Below, one piece after another: positions 23,126-35,210 of a stretch of DNA of 64,000 nucleotides. The DNA lies in NCBI GenBank assembly GCA_965153455.1, contig OZ234493.1, positions 14,746,213-14,810,212 on the forward strand, in the 5' to 3' direction. The DNA comes from Sphagnum compactum. Its lineage: Eukaryota > Bryophyta > Sphagnopsida > Sphagnales. Under the pieces are notes generated by a model. It saw only the letters and a list, made by a program, of their open reading frames with translations. It was not told the origin of the DNA and did not search any database. Each line of letters begins with the position of its first letter. Position 1 is the stretch's first letter. Made by a program: the position numbers and the translations under genes.

Positions 23126-26093
23126 TAAGATCAGCTAGGTAGGAAAGCAGGTAGAGCTGCTGCTGTTACTATCGTTGCTTGTTGTTGTCGGAGCGGGCCC
23201 TGGCAATACAGAAGAGAAAATCAATCAAACAACAAACAACAGCGGTTTCTTAGGAAATGCTGCTGATTATTATTACTTACTACTCTGAATGTAACTGAAG
23301 TTATTATACTCTCCTGATGCCTTTTACTAAAGCCTGATGCTAGCACGTGTTGGGTGTTGCACTTTAGTATTCATTCGGCACGAGGTTTAAGAATTGGAAG
23401 AATGTCTGTCATCTGATTACCTTAATTTGTCGCTGCCAGTCCGGGGTGGGTTGGTTGGTTTTAACAAAAGTAGCTTAATTAATTAGACACTATAAGCGTG
23501 TGAATCAAGCTCATGGGATCTGTAAGAATCACATTGTTACTCAATTAATGAATGCATCACAGCCAGCAGCAGGAAGAAGCAACATCATGATCAGGATTCA
23601 GCAACAGCAGCATCAGGATTCGTTCTCTATAGCCTAGAGCTAAGCTTTAGTGGTGATGGTTGTCTTTGCATGGATCTTGTGGAGGGACTTCATTGTTTGC
23701 ATGCGGGATTCGTGTCTCTTTTGATTCAGACTACGACTACGACTTTCTAAGGGCAATTGTTTGCATGTTGCGGACTTCATTGTTCCTGTGTATGTCTCTC
23801 TTGTTAGGCTTTACCATTGTTCACATATGCGCTTCACAAGCGTTAAGCTAATATGAGCTAATCAACATGTAATCTTTACTTAGGTTTACATGACTAAATT
23901 CATGTGTTAATTTTTAATCTTATGAATGTTTCATGAATTTTCATACAAGAATGTTTTTAATACATCAATGTAACATTTGGATTATCTTTTAAAAATAATC
24001 AAATGAATATAATATAGTCAAAAGCACTTTCAAAATAGTGTAAGTAATGTTTTAAAAAACTATTGTAGCATGCTAGTTATGGGATTATTGAAATAGAATT
24101 TAAGCTTTATTTGACCAATCTCGAACTCTCATGTCAACATAACAAGATTTAAAAGGACTCAAAAGGATGCGCCATTCATTTTTATTGCCTTGAATTTATC
24201 CATTGTTTCTAGGTTGTTTTACGACATATTTCAAAGTTGTTTCAATGGATTTTCAAATTTTGTTTTGCTTTTAGTTGGGTTTCATTGTTTGCAATTGAAC
24301 GTCACATATTTCCATGGTTAATTCGTCCTAATGTTCACATGTTGGTTAAATTTCCTATAATTAAATAAGGACAAGTTATGATTTATTTCATATTTTGCAT
24401 GGAACTTGACTTTGAGAATTATTATTCATTAATTGTAAAATGAACTAGTCATCACAAATAATTAGTTGTTAACTACCATAACCATTGCAATCAAAATAAC
24501 CAAAGATAAAAGTTTACCAATATATCTTTTTGCACAATGATGACCTTGGCATCATTAGTTTTGTGAAGCATATTGCTCTCCTTTACAACAACTATGGTTG
24601 CATGCTAATGAAACCTTATCATTCACACCAAAATTGTTTCCAAATGTGACTGTAATTTCTCCTTTTGAAGGGTAAATATGTAATAAAAAATAAAATTCAC
24701 AAAGAGATGAAAACTTTGATTCCAATTTTTTTAAAATAAGTTTGGATTGAAATGTTACACCTTTGAAAGATTATGTCCACAAAGTCTTGGCAATTTGGGC
24801 TGAACCAAAATTGACCAATAAAATAGTTCCAAAAAAATTTATTTTGGAGATTTTTGCATCATGTCACAACTAGACTCAAGCATAAGGGTTATTATTCCTA
24901 AAGTTTTAAGGTTTTTATTTCATTGGAAAATAAACACATGTAAAGATCATAGAATAAGGCATGTATGCTAAATCCCAACATGAACCACCTTATTTTGAAT
25001 ATGTTATGAACTTTTGAAAAACAACTAATTTTTACACCCAATGTTTTTGTTATAACTCTATATTTCATGTAATTTGATGCAATACTTTTCAATATTTTTT
25101 CTTCATTACATTTTCCAATTAAAACCTAGTCCCTAACAAGTTTAAAATCCAACTATTAACTCTCATCAAAATCCAATAACTTAAATTTTGCTTGTGAACA
25201 TCTTGTAATTTCAATTTCAAATGTCCATGACTTTGGTTATTTTAGACATTTTACTTAACATGTACATATTTAAATTTATTATCTAAAAATGTTACTCTAT
25301 TGATAAATCCTAACACATAGAACAACATATAATAATTGCAATGTACATCACAAAAAAATGGAGAACTTTGTCATGACAAAAAAGGTCCACCCTAACATGC
25401 ATTTGCCCCACAATTCTTTTTTGAAGCTTTGCCTATAAGCGTGGTGGATTCCAAGCATGCCATAATGAGTTTAATGTCTTTCTAATTTAAGCACCATGTT
25501 CATCTTTATCCAAACATTTTATGTTAAAAAAACCTGCTATTTTGACCAATGCACTTTACATCATGACCACACTATCACTTTCCATGTTGATTTCTTATCA
25601 AGGCCACAACCCCACACAAAAGCTAAACATCACCAAAACTAGCATCAAACTTTTGTTATATTTATATATTTCACAAAAATCCCCAATGCTAAATTTCTCC
25701 AATGTATATAACTTGGTTGTGATTTGATTATATGAAACATGGTTATGTGTTTCTTTAAAAATGATGATTGAAAATAAACTTGTCAAAATACTTAAATTTA
25801 CTGCTTGAAATTATGCTGAGGGAAATATCTAGACTTGCATATTTGAAAGACACTTGAGATAAAAGGGTATTTCTTAATATGTTATGAAATAATGATATTT
25901 TTTAAGTATCTTTCAAACATATTTTGAAATATTTTAAGCATGTTATATATATGTAGAATTATAGGCACCTTGTTTATACTTTAATAAATTATATAAATTA
26001 TTTTATTTCAATAAATTGCAAGCTATATTTTATTGCCCATCATTTGAAATAAAATGGAAGTGACTTCCCCAAGAAATTATATAAACTAAGTAG
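23126..26093. other. Intergenic DNA, no gene seen
   Basis: 23140-23870 is somewhat richer in CG and in CAG/GTT repeats, and includes a CACGTG (G-box-like) word near 23345, but no coding signature. The rest is very AT-rich. Confidence 0.5.
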
Positions 26094-26203
26094 ACAAACT
26101 ATCTTTTGTAACTTGTCTTATGCAATCACACATGTTGCATGTGACATCTGTAGTTAAAAACGACATGTGTTTGCATAAGACAAGTGACAAGAAGATAGTT
26201 TTT
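26094..26203. repeat. Compact hairpin, about 42-bp arms
   Basis: The left arm (26094-26137) and right arm (26162-26203) are inverted copies. 'aacttgtcttatgcaa' pairs with 'ttgcataagacaagt', and 'aaactatctt' pairs with 'aagatagttt' at the base, with only a few mismatches and a loop of about 24 bases. The fold is of the size of a small MITE or a plant small-RNA precursor. No open frame is present. Confidence 0.75.
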
Positions 26204-28399
26204 CTTTGAGTGATGATACCAAAATTGTTAATATATTGTATGAGTCTATAAGTTTTGTTATCTAAAAAGGAAAACTTACAAATAGTATTTTCACTTTCAA
26301 TGATGCTATTGAAAAGTATATTTAATGTGAAGCACCTTTGATGTGATTCAACATTGCAAGCGCATAGGACTAAATTTTAATTGTGCACCTTTGTCCTAGC
26401 TCGGAGCCATAAATAAATTCATTAGATATACACATGGACTTGGAATTGTAAAAATCAGAAATAAAATAAAGCTCATGTCACTATCCAATTTAATAGTCTT
26501 TTGGGTGAAAACATGGTGAATTGTACATTTCAATTACCTTCGCAATCTACTTGTCAAGTTAACAAGAAGTTGGACTAAAACCCATCATAAATATATTTAA
26601 TTTTTTAACTTAAATGATGAAAACAAGATACTTCTTCACCATTATGAATTTATTTTTAAATTTTACATTGTAAAAATAAGTTTCAAGTATAATTTTTAAA
26701 ATGTAAGTAGCTTTTGAAGCCTATTTTTTGTAGCGTAACATTTGTTTCAAGTATGTGTCAAGTATATTCTACCAAATATAAAGTAAGATTTATTTATTTT
26801 CCTTCCTTTGAATATACAATGATTTTTATGTTATAATTTCACACAAATCTATTTCACTAAATTTTCTAATGAGAAAGTAGTTTTGAACACCACATTGGCC
26901 AACCAAATTCAAAAGTACTTGTTCCCTACTTTTATTATTCCAAAGTTTTTCAAATTTTGTATTCAACTTAATACAAACACAATGGAAAGCACCATGTTTT
27001 TAAAATGAAATTTAAGTAAAAACTAAATCTACTTTCTTGTGGTTTCATGAAAAACTGTCTCTTTTTAAACTTGATATTTTTTCGTCAACTTTTTTTGGTA
27101 TAAAATATCATTTTTTCACCCATTTAGTTGGTAAGATGCATTTTCAATTACATATCCTCCCTCTCATCCTTGAGTTTCCTCAAAAGCTTAATTCACAAGC
27201 CCATCACATATATCCTAACAAGTCTTTATTGCACCTGATTGGTACACCCGATACATGAAAACCTTTTCAAAAATACTACAAACACAACAAGAGGCATCAA
27301 GGTATGGGAGATCTTTTCAGACAAACAAAAGAAACAAAATACCGTCTTTGATTCTAGTGACAATGATTCATTGGAGTTCCTTTATGTAGGACAACTTTAG
27401 GTTTCATAAGTCATAAGTTGTAAGTGACTCATCTCTTGAATAGTTCCATATTGGAATCTACTTAGCCCATGTTGAAGTTAAGGCGCATGAAAAATGTGTC
27501 TTTTCACATTTGTGTTTATTTTAAGTTTCTTTTTCAACATCATATTATTTACAAGTATATTTGCAATCCCTTTTCCACCAATTGCATCACATTTCTCTTC
27601 AATTGAATTTGAATTTAATTTAATTGTATCTTAATTCAATTGTTGATTTGAATTCATGCTACAAGAAATCATGGTTTTTCAAGCCATTTAACTTGAATGT
27701 CTTGTCCAATTTGATTAAAAACCCTAGTTTATTTTGACTTATTCAATTGACTAAAATAATTTTTTGACTATTTGGTCAAATTTGACATTTAATCAAATAA
27801 GACAAAAATTGAACACTTCTAATTAAAAAAGACATGAACCTAATCAAATTGAACATTCAAATTCTTCATAACATTTTAAATTAAATTAATATAAAAATTT
27901 TAATTATCAAAATTAAATTAACTAATCAAATCAACTTGACCAACGACAATTTGACTATTAATCAAAATGAAAGTAAAATCAAACAAAAATTTGACTCAAT
28001 ATGTAAGTAGGGCTTAAGTAAATAGGTAGATAAATATATGTCGTAGGTAACTAGAGATGGTGACCCTCAAATTAGGAGAGATCCTTGGGAGCATTTGGGA
28101 GAGATCCTTGGGAGCATTCCTTGGCATATAAGTTTCATGAAATTCCCGGCTAAGTTCCCAAAACAAAAAAATCAACTCACAATTCATAGCAAGACCTGGT
28201 AAACATTCCTGAAAACGAGAGACCAAATGAGAACATCGTTTCAAATCTGTTGTCTCCCCTTCACAAGGGGGAGAGCCAACAAATTCTTGCATTTTTTCAT
28301 AAATGAACCACCACCCTCTACTCTACTACACCCCCCCTCCCCTCCCCTCCCCTCCGGCCCCCCGCCTTTTCCCAAAAACAGAATCCAAAGTCAACTCCG
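26204..28399. other. AT-rich intergenic DNA, no gene seen
   Basis: 27590-27970 is dominated by aattgaatt/aatttaatt words. A 19-bp word, gagagatccttgggagcat, occurs twice at about 28077-28117, and a (CCCCT)n run lies at about 28327-28352. Short frames only. Confidence 0.5.
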
Positions 28400-29037
28400 A
28401 GGCCAATAATAAAAGACCAAACTTTTAACGTATTTGAGATCTCAAGAACTCAAGAATTCATTCATTCGACACAAAACACAAAGAGAAGGAGACATTCTGG
28501 AACACAGAAAGTCAGGTGAGGGGGCGGGTGTGTGTGGCGCGCAGCCTGCTGTACCACATTCCACCAATTGAGAAACCGACCAAGCAAAAGAAACCAAAAA
28601 GCAACGTAAGCCCAGAATTTCTGCCGCATGCCAGAAAAGAACCATTCCGTAAATCAGGGGGGTGGGGGGGGTAGACTTCAAAGCCAGAGAAAAAACACAA
28701 AGATGAGACATATTATGACATGAACCAAACCAAACCAAATTGCACCAAATTTACGAACAAAGCGAGTCTATCGAGCGAAAGATAGGGGGGAAGAACTCAA
28801 CCCCAAGATCAAAGATTTGGCCAATGGATAGCATAATTTGGACCAAGTGTGAGTATCGTTCCAAGTTTTCCCTTTGTTTTTGCTTTTTATTTTGGGGGGA
28901 ACAAATGGAGAGATCCATTGCAGAAACAAAACAATACACGGTAGGCGGACCAGAGGACCGACCATTGGACGGCCTCTGCCCCCTTTTCTTTAATCCTGTC
29001 TGTTTACAGACAAGGGTTATAATATTAGTGTGCTGAC
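28400..29037 (-). mobile_element. Possible decayed LTR, minus strand
   Basis: Read on the minus strand from 29037 it starts TGTCAGCACACTAATATTAT, followed by AACCCTTGTCTG...CAGACAGG, the same terminus as at 17013. About 640 bp on, near 28406-28396, the minus strand reads TTGGCCTCGGAG, a poor match to the Copia primer-binding site TGGTATCAGAG. The right-hand end is well supported by the repeat; the other end and the retrotransposon label are inference. The short minus-strand frames here (28442-28738) are not called. Confidence 0.3.
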
Positions 29038-29969
29038 ATTATATATAGTAAAGGACGTCGTGAAGCTTCCCCGTATATATAGAGAGAGAGAGGGGGTGCT
29101 GAATAGGCTTGTATTTAGGTGTGAAGAAAAATTGTTATGGCCACTGAAATTGCTTGATTCAGTGGTCTGAATTGTTGTTTTTTTTATCATTATCTTGTGT
29201 AACAGGGTTTGGTTGGGTTGTGAGAATTTTAAAGAATCGATGGAAATGGTTAAACGGGACTTTTGTTCTCTAGACTAGAGTTTGTGTGTAGACTTAAAGA
29301 TTGATTTTTCAGGCCAATGAGATTGTTGGATTGGGTGGTCTGTAATTATTTTCTTACTTATCTTTAGTGAACTAACAGTTCAATGTGTAATAACTATTTA
29401 GAGACTGGATTACTTGTGCACTTTGTTTTAATTACACCCGCCTCACTTTACTCCCCTTACCCTTTGTTTTGGTTTACATCACTATTAGGTACTCTGCGAT
29501 CAATTTTTTTGGCAAAGTTAACTTAGTTAACTTAGGATAGTTGACTATTAATTTTCTTTTGAGTTAGAGCTGCCTTGGCAAATTTTCTTATTAATAATAG
29601 TGGCTATGTTGATGAATAGTCATTTGCAAATGTTTGCAAATTGGCTATAGTCATAATAACTGAGATTAAAAATATTTGACAACAAGGGAGTGCATTTGAC
29701 TACAAGGTTATTGTAAAGAGAGTAGATTTGACTACCTAGAGCACCAACCAAAGGCTAATACAAGTAAGTGTGCAACCCTAGATTGTAAAAAGCCTAATTA
29801 TGGACCATTTATAAGTTAGAGGTCACAACTTACAAGTTTGCAAACAAAAAATAAACTTTACATTTGCATATGGATGGAAGGAATCAATTAATAAATTAAT
29901 CTACTTAATAATGCCTTATCATGAGAATTATACTTGAATGAGAAAAATTTAAATCAATTGATCTTAAAT
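29038..29969. other. AT-rich intergenic DNA, no gene seen
   Basis: A GA microsatellite of about 10-12 bases occurs near 29080. Nothing else recognised. Confidence 0.55.
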
Positions 29970-30045
29970 AGCTTGAAGGGGATTTGAACCCCAAACCCCA
30001 AAAGGGTGTTGTACAATATAGCTCAAGCTTTACCTGCACCAAAAA
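29970..30045 (-). mobile_element. Candidate tRNA-derived SINE head
   Basis: On the minus strand 29990-29980 reads GGTTCAAATCC, a perfect RNA polymerase III B box (GGTTCRANTCC) inside GGGGTTCAAATCCCC, the stem-loop of a T-psi-C arm. About 50 bases upstream on the same strand, TGGTGCAGGTAAAGC resembles an A box. The acceptor and anticodon stems do not pair, so this is not an intact tRNA gene. A SINE head or tRNA pseudogene fits best. Confidence 0.5.
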
Positions 30046-30977
30046 ACCAATTAGAAAATAAGCTTATACCTTTGAGTTAAAAAACAAAAATTTCAATTTC
30101 AAAACATATGTTATGATTCTAAAATTCTACCATGACCTTACAAATTTATAATTTAATCAAAAAAAGGTCAAAAATAAATTATTATATTAGTGTGAAAAAA
30201 ATCCAATTGTTAAAAAAATAAAATTTATAGATCAAAATTATGGCATAATCCTAAAGCCTTATTTGGTTTGCCACCTTGCATTTTGCAAATTGCAACCCTC
30301 CAAGATTTTGGAGTCCCCTATGCATTTATAGATATAACTCAATTTGCCTTGTCATTTGGCAATGGCTTGGTCATAAAGAAAATTTTGTAAACTTGTAAAA
30401 AATCATTAACTATAGAAACTAATGCAAAGATTCAAGTGAATGTTTAACCAAGTTCATAATTCGTTCCCCATGAAGCTGACAATGTTGAAAGTTCATTAAT
30501 TTTCAACACACCCAAACATTTGGACAACAACAATTTCATCCAGTTTAATGTATTTCAAAAGCTTATAGTTGAAAATGACAAATAAAAAATTCTTATGCCA
30601 ACATAATTGAATGTCACAAGCATGAAAAACTATAAGAATATGAATTAAACCAAGGACATAGTAAGGAAAACGAATCACAAGAAATGCAAGTTTAAGTTTA
30701 ATTCAAAACTGAAAACATAAAGACACAAGGCAAAAACACTATATATGTTAAAAGCTGATTCAAACATAACTTTATTTTGATAACATATGAAAACAAAGGT
30801 TATGACAAGAAATTGTACACAAAACTGGTGTTAAATAAACTGAATGTAATGGGAGGTCCTACCCTTATTTATACCGCATTGGGGACCAAGCTCAAGGAAG
30901 CTTTTATAAAGGTTTCCATGTGTGCACCAACCAAGGAAACTTCAAGAAACTTCTTAACAAATAATGAATTAAAAATC
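30046..30977. other. AT-rich intergenic DNA, no gene seen
   Basis: One 68-codon frame (30777-30983, plus) has no recognisable domain and runs into the minisatellite. Nothing else is supported. Confidence 0.5.
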
Positions 30978-31210
30978 AACTAAAATTTAACTAAGAGTTA
31001 ATCGAGGGTTAATTTGAATTTAACTGAAACGTGACTAAAATTTAATTGAGAGTAAACTAGGATTTAACTGGGACTTAATTAAAAGTTAACTGAGAATTAA
31101 CTGAGAATTAACGAGGACTTAATTAAGACATAACTAAAAGTTAACTAGGACTTAACTAAGATTTAACTTAAAATTAACTAAAAGTGAACTGGAAGTTAAC
31201 TCAAAATTAA
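30978..31210 (+). repeat. 11-bp minisatellite, about 21 units
   Basis: Successive 11-base units follow the pattern CTNARANTTAA (examples: ctaaaatttaa, ctaggatttaa, ctgagaattaa, ctaaaagttaa). The length of 11 is kept over nearly the whole 233 bp although single units differ at several positions. No open frame continues through it. Confidence 0.85.
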
Positions 31211-31855
31211 TAATGATGTAAGCGACGGATGATGGTAGTTTCTGTGACATCAAGTTCAACTCATTTTCATGATGTGGAATTGCTCCAAAGTTATGAACCA
31301 TCATTTTCAAAAACAAATTTGCAAATCAAGGTTGTGAGTAGAGAATATAATTGGCACAATTTTGCCACCATCCCCCACCTTTTGAACGGTAAAGAAAGTG
31401 GCCATCAAAATAGCCTAGTGTGGAAATTTTCCTCTGGATGTTGTGAATTCATTGCCAATAATTGTGGATAAACCGCATCAAAAGTTCCATAAACTTCCTT
31501 GAGCTATGAGTAAAGAATGTATACAATTTTTGTGATAGAAATTTGAATTAACATGCTAAATTCTTTTTTAAGAATGTGAACATAGTTACATTTGTTTTGT
31601 GGGCAAACAATGAACTTCGTTGAAAAAAAATGGCAACCATTTTTTTGAATTACAATGTGACATTGATTCAATTGCTTTGGAAGATGATATTAGCATCATA
31701 ACCCATATTAACCATTTTTTTTCCAAAATCTTCTAGCCCTAACCCATCAAAATCTTGCAAAGATTTCATCATCAAGTTTTTGTCAACTGTGAAAAAATAC
31801 CAATTGTTTCAACACAAAGCAAAATAGGAATCATAAAAAATTTAACATCTCAAGA
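31211..31855. other. AT-rich intergenic DNA, no gene seen
   Basis: Holds an 80-codon plus-strand frame (31229-31471) with no family signature. I do not call it a gene. Confidence 0.5.
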
Positions 31856-32114
31856 CTTAATAATGTAAATCATGCAAAATTTGTTGATTCATAATTCGTA
31901 TGCTTCATGTATTAATATATTGCATTGAAAACATATTCAACACATATATTTATAGAAAGATTGAAATTCGTGTGACATTCGTTAATTCATAGGTTTGTAT
32001 TTCGTTTGTCAACACAATTTATTTGTGTCAAACATGGTTTCAACGCATGATATTTGTGTGTAAAATCTACAAACCTATAAATGAACAAACTTTATACGAT
32101 TTTTACTATTGATT
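31856..32114. mobile_element. Foldback element, unit 1 of a tandem pair
   Basis: The segment is an imperfect palindrome. Its left arm starts 'ttaataatgtaaatcatgca' and the inverse of its right arm runs 'aatcaatagtaaaaatcgta'; inner blocks such as 'ttgaaaacatattcaacaca' have inverse partners in the other half. It is about 260 bp, non-coding and without clear target duplication. Unit 2 follows 190 bp downstream in the same orientation. Confidence 0.65.
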
Positions 32115-32302
32115 CATTCACATATTAAATTTGTGACAATCTTTTTCCATTCTTCAACCACATCTAAATGGATTGAGATGCACTAAATGTCATTGTCAAT
32201 TTTTGTAATTTCATTTACATTAATGGAAATGAGAATGACAACACATAAATGCATCTGTAATAGGTTCCAATTAAATAAAATCACAAACTTAGCATCTTAC
32301 AA

Positions 32303-32565
32303 TTTAAGAATGAAAATCATCGAAAATTTATTCATTCATAATTTGTATGTTTCACACACTAATATTGTGAATCATTGAAAACACATTTGACACACATGTT
32401 TATAGGAAACACAAAATTCATGTGATATTCCATTCATTCATAGGTTCGTATTTCATCTGTCAACACATTTATTTGTGTGTCAAACATGTTTTCAACATAT
32501 AATATTTGTGTGTAAATTGTACAAAGCTATAAATGAATGAATTTCGCATGATTTTCATTATTAAT
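32303..32565. mobile_element. Foldback element, unit 2 of a tandem pair
   Basis: Collinear with unit 1 at a spacing of about 445 bp (shared: 'tcattcataatttgtatg', 'tttatttgtgtgtcaaacat', 'atatttgtgtgtaaa'). The left arm 'tgaaaatcatcgaaaattta' pairs with the inverse of 'gaatttcgcatgattttcat'. The pair looks like a duplicated foldback or MITE dimer. Confidence 0.65.
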
Positions 32566-34135
32566 TTGTTGCATGTTGAATTTATGATGAACATGCATAA
32601 TTTCTAACATATATCAACTAAACATATCAAACCAATGTTTTTAAAACGCATTTTTAATTTTAACATTTGAAACAAGGCTTGGAAACTTTAATAATCAATC
32701 ATAGGCTACCCATGGGTCAAAATGTGATAGATTGTAACAAATTACACATATGTTCATTTCAAATCAGAAGGGACATCAATATAGAGTTGGTACAAGATGG
32801 AAAAACAAAAATCATGTTCATTCTTCATATGCATTGAATTCTTCTTGAAATAATATGAGCCAACATCAACCCTTGGCTAAGACACCCAACATTTTTTATG
32901 TCCAATATGTTTCAACAAGTTATCTGGCTTTGAAGCTTTTCTTTTCCTTTAACATATGCCAAAATTTGACAACTAATTTTGGTTCAATACACCCTTATCA
33001 TCAATCATGAATTCAAGTTCTCCACGCATCTTGAAACTTCATTGACTCATTGTATAGTTTCCTTTTTTCTTAGCATTTTACTTGGATAAATTTTCACAAA
33101 TTTCATTAGACACTACCACTAATGCTTTCTCATCACAAGAAACAAAAGCACAATGTTATAATGAAAAGATGGACCAACCTTATCTTGAGGCAATGAAGGC
33201 AAAAGATTGATTGGCTTGAACTTAAAATTCTTGGGAATTTAAAAAGGAGCCATGGTGAATTTACATTTCAACAAAACAAGGATCGATTATCAAGTTTTGA
33301 AAACATAATAGGTAGGCCCTTAGATGATGAGATAATAGTGGCACCTAAACCTTAAACCATGCAAACCAAATAATACGAGTTTCAACGTCATAATGCTGAT
33401 GACAAGCAAATGAGCTTACATCACCTATTGCTAGCGAACTAAGGTCCACACTAGAAGGCCGAGCGATGAAAAACTTCTTAACAATGTCAATATTACTAAT
33501 GAGGCAGGTGTAAGGTTTAGTGAAAGTGGCAAGACCTATGCATTAGGGTTTTGGGGTTATGGTGATGGTGCAACATAGTGCCAAGAGTATTAGACAATGG
33601 AGTCAATTTTTAGGGCCCTAATTTCTAAATGGACATGTCACACAATTATTGACAATATGAAGTTTAGGCTATTTTGTGCCCAAAGAAAAAGGTTGGTACT
33701 TTGCGCGAAACCATTCCTGGCAATCAGAATTTTGTGGTTGATCCCTGCCAACATAACCGAGGAATGAGAGAATATAAATTCCTTTAGGGATTTGGACACT
33801 TGCTACCATTTTGGGTCTCGACTACCTTCCTTCGAAATTGCACATGACCAATGACTTCTTTGGTAATCACTTTCTTTGCTTGGAATTGCTTGCACATGTC
33901 CGTATTGGGTTTGTTGAATGTTTGTTCGATGGTTGAATCTGAGACTGACAAAATGAAGGGGGGGGGTTTGGTGTGCCGAGGATGTTAGTACCTTAGTACC
34001 TTGGCCAATTCAACACTAATTATATTATATTCAGAAATTTTCAAAAATTATTTCTTCAGAACTGAAAAATATTGTGAAGGAAAAAAATAGTGAATATTTA
34101 GGAATATTTCATTTGTTGAAATGAATGTTCCAAAA
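32566..34135. other. AT-rich intergenic DNA, no gene seen
   Basis: No coding region, RNA gene or bounded element recognised. The segment 33400-33960 is of higher complexity but all frames are broken. Confidence 0.5.
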
Positions 34136-34159
34136 TTAATTAATTAATTAATTAATTAG
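34136..34159. repeat. (TTAA)n microsatellite
   Basis: About six TTAA units. Confidence 0.9.
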
Positions 34160-34932
34160 TTATTCGATTGATGGGCATGTGTTGAAATGGCCAAGGTACT
34201 ACGATAATAAGTTCCTAAGTTCCTTGCGTACACAAAAAGCAAAGAAAATGAAGAAAACACAGAAATTTCTGGAAGATAAAAATAGGTAGCTGAAGAAAAT
34301 GTGGCACTGATGGTGTTCTGACGACACACTAGGGAACCCCCCCCCCCCCCCCCCAGCCTCCCTCCCTCCCCGGGGGCCCTCTGCATATAATTACGCATTG
34401 CAAACATTGCCCTTTGTACGCCCTATGGGAATGTTGAAAGGAACCAGATGGTTGGTGGTGAGAGTGGGGGCAATAGTGTTGCGAAAATTTGGCCTTATTT
34501 GGCCTTTTCCTGAACAGAATTGACAAATTGCTGCGTTCCTCTGTGAACATGAAAACCAAAAAGGACCCAGCCAGCAGCCACTCGAACAATCACCGTCATG
34601 TTTTTTGGTCGGTTACATTTTGACATTTCTATCTATTTGTGACAAACAGGTTTTAACGTCAATGTATGTATGTGCCTCCTCCGATGCAAATTATAGGCAC
34701 TGGGGATACATACGTCCAGATCTCTTGTCTTTTGCGTTGCGGACAGCTTTTGGGTGGCCATCTATCCATCATGTGCAGATTTCCAAAAAAACTGAAGATA
34801 TCCCCAAATATTTGGCTATATTTGGGTAGCCAAATATATATAGAAGGAATGATAGAATACATATGTAAATACGTCTCGTTTCTAGTGGAATTTGGCTAAT
34901 TCTTGTTATGGATAATCACCAGTTCGGCTCTG
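34160..34932. other. Intergenic DNA with an 18-base C tract
   Basis: C18 at 34337-34354 is followed by CCTCCCTCCCTCCCC and GGGGG. Minus-strand glycine-rich frames across it are by-products of the tract. Near 34790-34840 there is a decayed 'ccaaatatttggctata' piece of the MITE family. Confidence 0.6.
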
Positions 34933-35210
34933 CTCTGCGTTTTTTTCCTTTTTCTGCGGGCAAATTTTGTGGTGTGGCCCAGTGTGGTGGTTATCCAGAA
35001 GAAAAATTTAACCAAATTTGGCTTTAAACCAGATATGAGAGTTTAGAATTTGAGGAATGTAAAGAAACAAAATATAACAATCTGCCAATTTGGAATTTTT
35101 TAAAAAATAAAAATTTGGTGAATTTGGTCCTACTTTTCATGAAAAATCCTTTCTCGATGTCAATTATTTTTAGCAAAAACTCACTACATTACCCCCAAGA
35201 AAGACACATG
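34933..35210 (+). mobile_element. hAT-like MITE (subfamily A), eroded
   Basis: Has CTGCGTTTTTTTCC at the start, 'aaccaaatttggctttaaac' and 'cagatatgag' in the middle, 'aatctgccaatttggaattt' after it and 'tagcaaaaactcactacatt' towards the end, in the order of the reference copy at 49549-49846. The termini are not exact. Confidence 0.5.

Noticed and set aside
23368-23384. ATTCGGCACGAGG, identical to part of a common cDNA-library adaptor
   Set aside because: A 13-base match can occur by chance, and the flanks read as ordinary genomic DNA without vector sequence.
28014-28738. Minus-strand frames that might be retrotransposon gag
   Set aside because: No zinc knuckle, protease or other retroelement motif could be seen.
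29970-30045. Intact tRNA gene on the minus strand
   Set aside because: The B box is perfect, but the acceptor and anticodon stems do not pair; kept only as a SINE or pseudogene candidate.
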